Assembly (NCBI GenBank): GCA_024704765.1
Contig: JAKMXF010000177.1
Span: forward strand, 434,001-498,000
DNA: 64,000 bases
Direction of reading: 5' to 3'
DNA from: Oopsacas minuta
Lineage: Eukaryota > Porifera > Hexactinellida > Lyssacinosida > Leucopsacidae
In this document: one piece after another, positions 34,495 to 44,400 of the stretch
Position numbering within the stretch: position 1 is the first letter of the stretch
Layout: each line of letters opens with the position of its first letter
The notes under the pieces: generated by a model
The model's database searches: none
What the model saw: only the letters and a program-made list of their open reading frames with translations
What the model was told of the DNA's origin: nothing
Position numbers and translations under genes: made by a program

Positions 34495-36359
34495 ATGTAA
34501 AAATTGCTTAGGGGCAACAGATCATATTCTGGATCTGGGTGCCATCTGTATATGGGTTCCGTTCATTGGCATGCCATCATAACTAGAAAACTAGGATATC
34601 GCAAACTTCAGAAATTAGAACAGTGCGAATTCGTAATTCTGTTAATTGATTTTGGTAGAAGGAATCAGCCGAAATCGCAGCAATTGCTTTCATGGCAACC
34701 TACACATATATTTGAAATTTCTTTATCCAGCAGGTTTCTTATTATTAAATTAATATAATCCCTGACCTTGGCTTCTCTATTTGATGGAGAATAAAGGGAA
34801 CTTTACATGGCCGTTACCACCTTTATGTCTCCATAATGCTGAAAATTCTAATAGTACACACTTGTAAATTGTTGTCTTTCCAAACCATGAAGTATGAATT
34901 TGACCAATGAATGACTAGCTATTATAATTAGGGAATTATTATTTGTAATATGATATGTCCACATGAAATAAGAATGGTCAGATTCCTACTTATGGGAAAA
35001 TCGTTGGCAGCATGATGGTATGGCTTACAATAAGTAGCGTGGCCGAGAGAGATATTTTCGGGGACCTCGAGCTCGAAAAGCCTACATCAGCTTTGTGAGG
35101 GTAGTATACTCGTCCCTAGTCAATTCAACACACGAGCCTCCAGCTGTTGATCAGAGGCTCTGATCAACAATTGAAGGCGCGTGTATACTAGAACAAGAAA
35201 AAACTTAAACGCATTGTGTTAATGAATCTGTTGAACAAAAAACAAATATCAGTATATTATTCGGAGAGATATGATACAAACCTATGTACTCTGGTAAAGA
35301 CTTAATTACTTATCACTTGTTACATAATTGTCAAGTCACGGATCCAACGTGAAACTCACGTTTTTGAATACAACCTTACTTTTATTTTTACATTCTAACT
35401 TAAAAAATTTTTGGGGAAATTGAATAAAATTACACTGATTAATAACAAAATGAGCCATATTCTACCATTATCCATTTCATTATTAAAACTAGCTAAATTC
35501 AACGATCTTAAACAAATCTCACGGATATCTAGATGTCCTCATGAAAGGGGTAATTAGCCATACTGAGTGCTTTATTGTCTATCTACATATTCTCAAAAGA
35601 TTGGAGTGGAAGGATCAAAATTTTAGGAAGAAAATCTATCGCGAAAATATGATCGATGATCCCTCTCCGATAGTCAGAAAAGGATCGCGATATAATTGTA
35701 TAGTTCAACCTGACCAATAGAAAACTGCTAGCTACGGTCCTGCGTACTAACCGAGTTATATTATCCGAATAATTTTTATTTACAATTAGAAGAAGAATAG
35801 AAAATTCGTTTGGGAGATAAGTACGTGCTAACCGAGTTCTAGTGTAGATAAATATATCTTGCACTAGAATGTTAAATGTACATCTAATAGCTATCTCTCA
35901 ATTATATCAAGATACACATCACTCCCTTTAAAATACCCATAGCTGTGTATTGTGAACAAAGTCTTTATCGATAAATACAAAATACTTGATAGCGCAGTGC
36001 ATAGATTTGATGTATGCTGCTTAATATAATCAATTGAATATTTAAACCTATTATTTATGGCTCCGTCTACCTATGTGTGATGTAACACAGCCAAACAAAA
36101 CTAATTAGCTGGCTATTTATATTGTTAGAAGATCCATAATCTTTTCGATTAGTAATATGACCAATCTATATACTATCTAAATACATCTAACGTTATTCCT
36201 TATTTTATCATTTTAATGGATAGACATATTCAGGCTCACATATAAATATTACCAGCGAGCTGCGCGGCTTGCGAACACTTTGTGTTCGCATAAGAGCACG
36301 ACACTTCGTGCCTCGAATTGAGCAAAGTATAAAAGTAGCAATATACTCACAATAAGTTG

Positions 36360-36680
36360 GTGATAAATTCATATTTGTAATCAGCGTACCCGATTACCCC
36401 AGTATACCGGTTTAATTAGAAAATTGTTTAGGATTAATTAGAAAATTGTTTACTTTATATTCATAAAAACAACAATAAATGAACAATGAGACGCTTGAAA
36501 ATGCAAAATTCGGATTCAGCGTACTTGATTACCCTATTTGTCAGTTGAGAGCAAGTCTCTAAGCATAATTAGAGATTTCAACTATTTGTTTACTTTATAT
36601 TCATAAAACAACAATAAATTTGTATATGAAAACTTTCTTTGACAACGAACAAACAAACAAACAACAATTGGGATTCAATA
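36360..36680 (-). repeat. R3 repeat, about 140-bp imperfect tandem units
   Basis: Two units begin with the inverse of GGTAATCxxGTACGCTGA (36382 and 36518, about 136 bp apart), each followed by AATTTATTGTTGTTTTATGA-like and AAAGTAAACAA segments. The plus-strand relatives are at 60150-60540 and 29380-29600. Confidence 0.75.
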
Positions 36681-38423
36681 ATATAGATTACGTAATATAT
36701 AATGTCTTAGACTAGATAAGAAATTCCAATAAATTAGCCATTCATAATTGCAGAGAATTGGTAATTATTAATAATACAAAATGGATAAACTATTAAATGA
36801 ATGATAATATCATCCATAGCATAGGGTCACTAATTAGTAATTAGCTTTTAATCAATTCTGTATTCTAAAGAAATATAAACTACCTTTATAACTTGATTGT
36901 AACTAGAATGGAGTGGCTATAATTGTCAAGGTGCATACGATTATAAAGTCATATTAAGGGGGCAATAAGGGACACCTCTAGTGCCTCTAAATGTAATCAC
37001 CTATCATTGGTTGTCCCCAGGTTCCACATTCCGGGAAATTATTGAGAATGTATGGAGGAATTCGATAAGAATTTCCACGCGTGTGGTTTGACATCTAGAC
37101 ATAACATAACAAAAGTAAATAACTAAACATCCTTTTGTCCCTAGTAACCACAAAGATCTACTAAGACGTGTGGAAAATATGTGTGTAATGGCCAAGGGTG
37201 TGGAAAATTTGATAAATCCTCGAATCAAATCCCACCTTTGACCAATATAGGCCCAGATATACCAAATTGTGGTGTTTTAATTATCGGATATTTGTCCTCA
37301 AAAAAACATATAAATTGTAAAGAAAACAGGTATTTGGCTGCAAATACCTTTGGATTATTTTGTTTATCAGATATTGTTGTCTTCATTTCTCGTATAAAGA
37401 AATCGAATAAAAACAATTCAGGAAGTATAGAAGATAATTACAGTAATTTCATAATTCTTCGTTATAGTAGAGCTGTTAAACAATAAAGTATGCATTTTTG
37501 ATAGTAACCGAATATATCCAGATATTCAGTAAATTAACGAGGAAACAAACTAAAATTTCAATGTTTGAGCCTTAGGGCTGCCAGAAATACAATATTAAAT
37601 AGAAATTTCCAAAGTATACGTAGAGATCAAGGATAAATACAAAATATCAATCTCCCGATATCCGGTTATCCGATTATCGGTTTATCTCTGATAAAGAGTT
37701 AAATTATCCTGGGTCAGCCAGGGTGTGGCTATACCACTGCTACTAGGCATATCAGCTATATTTAATAATTAATATGTGAAATATGCTACAGCACACATCA
37801 GGCCCTTATCTGAGCGCGCACCCAGGCGTCCGTGATTTTTGAAAAATATTTATGAATGATCAATATCAGGTGCTATCTCCATGTTCATAATATATTAGGG
37901 TGCGGGGGGTGCCTAACTCTAGATGAAGCCCTGTAACACACTGATAGCATCAGCCTTTAAAAATTCGTAGGATCGAGCGAGGCTAATACGAAAGTCGCAC
38001 ATAGTTAGTTATAGTTGGCACATTGCTATCATAGAACCTGAATTGAAAAAGATTTAAATTCCTTACCTTGTCAAATATCCTCAAAATATTTTCTACTTTA
38101 CATGACTATTAGGACAACTTTGATATAAGTACAATCAAATCCCCTTAATAGAGCCATCGGGTAATCATTCAGACAGGTCAAGATGTCTTGGTCCCGATGT
38201 AATGATCAGATGTGATCCTATTAAGCAAGATATACTGCATTTTGAATAAATATAATAGTTTAAGTAGTTTTAAAATAAATACAAAAATGCAAGAAATAAG
38301 TTCACAAAATAATTTAATAAAATTCTTTGAGGATGGATGTACAAAACCTCACCAATAAACAGGTATTATAAAAATACAGCTTAGACTAGCAAAGTATATT
38401 TAACACTTAGCTAAGTAACAAAC

Positions 38424-41400
38424 TCAGTTCATATTTTGATAAATAGTCTCTGATAATTTGAGAGAGATCTTCATAGCATTAGCAACAATAGTCTGTATCT
38501 GATGACTGTCATTGTTACACTTGACAGCATCTTTCAATTCTTCTTCATTATGATAGAGAGATAGTTCACAGAATTCTCTACCGACGCTAATATTTTGAGT
38601 GCAGTATTCTATTCCAGTAGTCAACTTAGCAATCGTGTTTTCAAATTGGTAGTACTCAACTTTACGGTAATTCTTAAGTAAGATTAATTTGTCTTTGAGA
38701 TGAGCAGTTAGGGTAGGGGATCCTTTCTTATCAACCGTAAGAATGGGGGAGTTAATTCCATCAGGAAAAATCATATCATAGAAGCCAGAATGTTTTTCTA
38801 AAGGTGTAGAACTCTCTGTACGTAGCCTGACATCGTGGGCCTTTGTAGGATCTAGTTTCTTTCTGTCAGCTACAATAGTTGCTAACATCCATACGAGAGG
38901 ACTCTCACTGACGTCAATCACCTGTAGCTGCTCATCTAGAATAATTCTGACAGATCGGTTTAAAGTTACTTGAATATTAACCATCCATGTAATGACTTGG
39001 CATCTATCTAATTGAACAAATTCACATTGCTGGATTGAATTCATAAATATAGATTTAGTTGACAGCTTATGTATGTCATTGGCTAGCTTAATCCCGGGAC
39101 AGAACCCGCAGCCTAGAGCTCTATTGGTGAGACCATGTGGGTCTTCTATCGGAGGAATAGAAGTGGGAGGATCTTCTTGTACTGGTTGAATGGGAGATGA
39201 TTGGATTTTCAAATCTTTTAAGTATTCGGCTAAAAGATTAATGTCCTCTTCAACAGAATCAAATTTGCGATTGTTTCTTCCTTTTAATAAACAGTTTTCG
39301 AAATCATTCAAGTTGATTGATGAGCCGATACTTTGGAAAGAATCAAAACCTTCAAGTACATAGAAGTAACCAAATCTTGTAATGAATTTAAGATTCTTGA
39401 GCATTTCTGCATTTTTCGCAGGAAAGTGTGAAAGTTGGTTACAGAGCAAAGATTGTATCTTAATTGTACCAGCAGTATTCCAATCGTTGTTAAAGGTGTT
39501 TTCGCCAGCTGAAACGAGAACATTCTTATTATTGCGGTAGTGATGTTCTCTGCAGAGTCCATGATCAAAAGTATTCAGCATAACTTTGGGATTAATGCAG
39601 TGGTTTGACATGATCAATGCCAGACTACCTTCAAGAATATAGTGACTGGTGGTTGACTTATAGCTTTTTGTCAGAGCAGTGTTTGACTCTAACTGTGATA
39701 CTTCATTTGAGAGCTTATGAATAGCTGCTGCAGTGCCATGTGCAGAGAGATGAATATACCTATCTCTCACGTCGATATGAATGAAAGCTCCGCTATTATT
39801 AGATAATATATTCTCGAAAAAATGAGTTGAAGTACGAAGGCTATTACTAAGTAAACTAGAAAATCTTTTATTAAACGACAATTCCAATTGAGACCGCTCG
39901 AATAACTTAGTGATATCTCTTGTGAACACGAGACAATGCCATGCCTGGAATAGTAGAACAGATATCCTACGGAGAGCTGACTCTCTAATGACATGTATAG
40001 GCTCACCTGCTATTGGCCACGTGTAGACTATTTCATGCACGTCATTAGAAGTAATCTTATATCCTAACCAGAAAAATTCTTCCAGCATTAGTCCTAACAT
40101 ATTATCTATAGAAGGTCTCCTAAGCAGTTCTAACATGGAGTAGAGCGAGCTATCAATTTCATTATTCACAACTTGATCTTGTTTACATTTCATTTTATTA
40201 TAAATATGCAAAACCAGAGCTTCAAATTGTGCTGTAATTACAACGCACGTGTTGTTTTCAGAATCACGACATTTTAAGATACCAGTGTGTCGTGCCCAGT
40301 GTATTAAAATCCATAAAAACCCAAAGAATACCCCTTCAGTCTTGCGGTATAATCCTAAGATATATTCAGCCTTCAACACTCCGTCGCTCTCAACAGTTAT
40401 ATCTACGCTAATTTCTGTGCATCTCTCATCTTGTGAGTCTACCTTACAGTTAAGAAATGGGAAACCCTCAAATTTCTCTGTTTTACAACTGGAAATATGT
40501 CCGAGGGGAGGGGAGATAAATGATTTCAAAAGATGTTTCCGTTTCTTAGCGATTTCTAATGTTTTGAATTTCTCTGATTGTGGAATTGAATCCATTCCAA
40601 ACTCGGTCAAGGTCACACAAACGTCTAAGTCTGATTGCAATTCACATAGGTATTTGGAAACAGATCCGTATGCTTCTATACGGAAAATATCTTCTACTTG
40701 ACAGGTCTCATCAGTTCTACAAGCATGGAAAGCGTATTTGTTGATAGCAGAATGGATCTTAGGTAGTAAATTAATCTTTCCCTCTACAACATTAACAATA
40801 TTATCACTATTTCTTGATATGTATTCCCGTGCAGACTTCCCTATCCCTGTATGAAGGTTATGTCCGATAGGGATTGGTTGTTGATATATGGATACAATCT
40901 CACACAGGTATTCTCCAACTAACCAAGGAAAAGAGAGGAAAATGATATCATTTGTTTGTTGTTGTTGATATTGGTAAGCTGTAATATACCATGCTGCTGC
41001 TTTACTCCGATAATCACTTCTTGTTGTCCCTCTATAAAACTTTTCCCTAAATTCTTCCGCTAAGCAGGTAGTAGCAGCTTCCAATGTTCTAATAATCTTG
41101 CTTTTATCTGCGATCAAGAGAGGGTGACACTTCAGCACTAAGCATAACACGACTTCTGCTTCTGTTTCAATGCCAAGAGATAGCATTATAGCTCTTATAG
41201 AATTTTGATATTCGAAATATCTAATACTGGCATCTTTCATGTAATCCTCATAGCCACGTATCTTGAACATATCAATTGCTATATTTCCAGGAGTTTTCTG
41301 ATTGAAATTACGCCCGCTATAATAACTGAGAAGACTCTCCCAACCATTTATGTCTCCGAAACAAACAGCACTAGCTTGTTGGTAGAATTCTCCTAGCAAT

Positions 41401-44400
41401 TTGCTTGACTTATAAGAAACATTCTCTGTCTTCTCCATGAAGTCTGGATACCCTTTCTCTCTAATTAATTGCTTGGCTTTTTCAGGAATAACTGGGAATA
41501 TATTAGTTTTAGGAGCATCTACAGCTAATGAAGCTAGCTTAGCTAGTTCTATTGAAAGATTGTCTCTAGCTCCATCAGGCTTCATATCGCTAATGGCTAC
41601 ATGGTAGTGGGATATGATCCCTAATAAGCTATTAGAAATAACATGGCAGTATGACTGCGCTAATATATCCTGGATGTCTGTAGTGTTTGCGTCTAACACA
41701 GTTATTTCTTTATTAACATTCTGTTGCGAATCTCCAACACTATCTGTGTATTCTTTCAGGACCTGATCGTAATTCAGTGAGGGAAATGTAGCAGTTTGGG
41801 GTGGGATTAAGTCTTCATCCCATATAATTGCAAACTCGTCTCCATCCAGATCCCCACCTCCACTACAAGCCGGAAGCGACGTAGTACCTTTGATAGGAAA
41901 CACGATTACATTGTGTAGATTATGGAGCTCCTCCTTGTCTACTGCTGTAGGCGTTAGCAAATCTCCTGGATGAAGACACGGGTTCTTATAAACAAGCATC
42001 CTTCCTGTTAATCTCCGTATGAGAAGTCTATCTGATGGACGTTCCTCATAGGTGATGTATACTTCTCCGTCTTCAAGCACTCCGATTGGATCAGGGATAC
42101 CCATCAAGATACAGCCGTTTTCCATTGGAATATGAAATCTTTTAGACAAATTATTAACATTGTGTGCATAGATACAACGTAATAATGATATGAAGTATGG
42201 TTCACAGAGAATATCGAAATATTTACTTGTTTCTTTAGGGTAATTATGTAAATGTGAGATTAATTGGCGATTAGCAGTATTTACATCAGTGAAGAGCATT
42301 GCGTTGTGTTCCAGCGCATGTGAGAATATCAGTTTTAATTTAGGTTTAGGGTCCCATTGTAGTTTACTCGAGTCTCTTAAACTTGTTAATAAAGTCAGCA
42401 TTTGTGTATTGAGGAATAACCTATTGTATTTACCAGCTTTAACAATACATAACATAGAATCAGTCCATTCTATTTTCTTCATAGATTCCCTATACATGAT
42501 ACTGTATTGTTTGTTAGTAGATTGTAAATCAGTATCTGTATCATCTACTATAGTTAATACGCCTTTGAGACCAGCTAGCCTGATCTGTATTGCAGAAGTG
42601 TTATCTGTAGTTGGATTGTTCTTTAGTTTTATAGCATCAAATATCTCAGCAGCTTTAGATTTAAGAATCTTACCATTCCCATCAGTTAAGTTTCCACCAT
42701 TAGTAGCAAACAAATCTTGTAACATTATAGTATCCTGCTCATTAATCTTACATACAGGATAATCTGTCGTACAAAATAAACCTAGTCTTGTGAGGTATTT
42801 AGTCTCATTCTTAATCTTAGAATTCCCAATCAGCTGATGCCTGATTTCCCTAATTCTATCAGAAACATTATCTGTACCTCTTATATTAATGAAAATAGCT
42901 TTCTTGCTTCTCAGCTGACTACCACTACAAACTAGAAAATAAAAACTAACTCCCTCGATTTCGATCCCAGATTTGAGTATCCGCTCAACTCTGTGAATGA
43001 CGTCAGAATTCTTAAGCGCTTCGCCATGCTCCTCACAGAATGCTAAATTCAGAAACCGTTCATTAGGAAACATCCTGTATAACCTGTTGCATTGCGCTAG
43101 GAAAGGTTGGATTGGAATAACTGTAGCTGGAGTCACCATTGCAGTTTCAATGAATCTGAAATTATTGGATAGAGACATACTAGTGTCAACATGAGTATGT
43201 ACTCTAATAGAATTCAATATATCATTAAAAGTATTGTATAGATCAAAGAAATAATAGGTAATACCAACTGATAATCGTGAGAGTAGCTGTGACAGAGTTA
43301 AGTTAATATCATCAATTTCCTTCACATTCGATTCGTGAATATCACACAATATCTTGCTGAATGTTTGCTGGGGTATACATATATCTCTACAAGATTTTAA
43401 CACATTTAATTTCCATAAGGTATCCTGCATTGGTTTATAATCCAAATATAAAGGATGAGTCATCAAGCATTGAACTGGTTCATAGGTATGTGTATCAATC
43501 TCGACACGTGACTCGAATACTGGAACAGGGAAGATTGCTAAAAAATGTAAAAATGTCCATAACCGACTCCAATTATATTTATCATACTTCAGTGTAATTC
43601 CAACTACAGGGGAATTAGCGAAATCTGTCAAATATACACATTCATCACATGACAATCTTTTACCACATTTAGTATGTATAGTTGGACAATGGATAAGAGG
43701 AATATATAAAGTAACATCATCCTTGGTCCAGTTAGCTAGAATAAACCGATGTATTGAGGTCAATGGTATCTCTATGACGATCAATTGAGGAGAAGTAGGT
43801 AGAGATATTTCAATACATCTTTCTTGAAACAATTCAAAGGTCCCATTTTCATCACACTTGTATGTTTTCATTAATTCAAAAATTTGTTTATCACGAAAAT
43901 TACCCCAAGAAATAGTCTGTAAAGGCCATTTTGAGTTGATTTGTTGTCCACTCTTCCTCGGTAAGATAATTCTAGTCCAGATACCAGTAGACACCTTATT
44001 GATAATGAATCCCCATTCCATGGTTAGTAATTTGTAACGTTGATAAATGTTAGGAGATAATGTCTGTAATCCCAAAACTAGTAAGGAATCTCCAGGAGGG
44101 AATATGTGTTTGGATTTCCACTTAGAATTGTTATCAGCTAGATCAATCAGTTTAACTTTCAAGAAGTATTTTGTAAATAGAAAATCTGCGATTCTATCTT
44201 GAAGTTTAAACAACTGGTGAGAACCAGTTAAATAAAATTCTACTACACATTCTGATGATTGAATGGAAGAATCAGTCTCACGAGGAGATCTTTCCTGTTT
44301 AATATCTGCTAATTTACTCAGTATTGTCTCTGTAGTAGCTGAGGGAATCTTATTATCATTATAACAATTGGTCAATACTTTTTTAACAAGTTTTTCATGA

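Larger units (their letters stand above)
34371..38423. other. 4-kb intergenic stretch, repeats only
   Basis: No gene is visible on either strand. Contents: a hairpin just upstream of the GalNAc-transferase (34457-34494), a short palindrome GTTGATCAGAG/CTCTGATCAAC at 35146-35168, a fragment with GCGAACACTTTGTGTTCGC near 36262 (inverted relative at 8361), and R3 units at 36360-36680. It should include the 3' end of the RdRP gene. Confidence 0.5.

Noticed and set aside
37004-37486. Overlapping open frames as a small Cys-containing protein gene
   Set aside because: No splice sites, domain or start context support it, and similar length frames occur by chance on both strands here.
40249-43597. 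Several plus-strand frames inside the RdRP gene
   Set aside because: They are antisense shadows of the long minus-strand frame and have no recognisable protein features.
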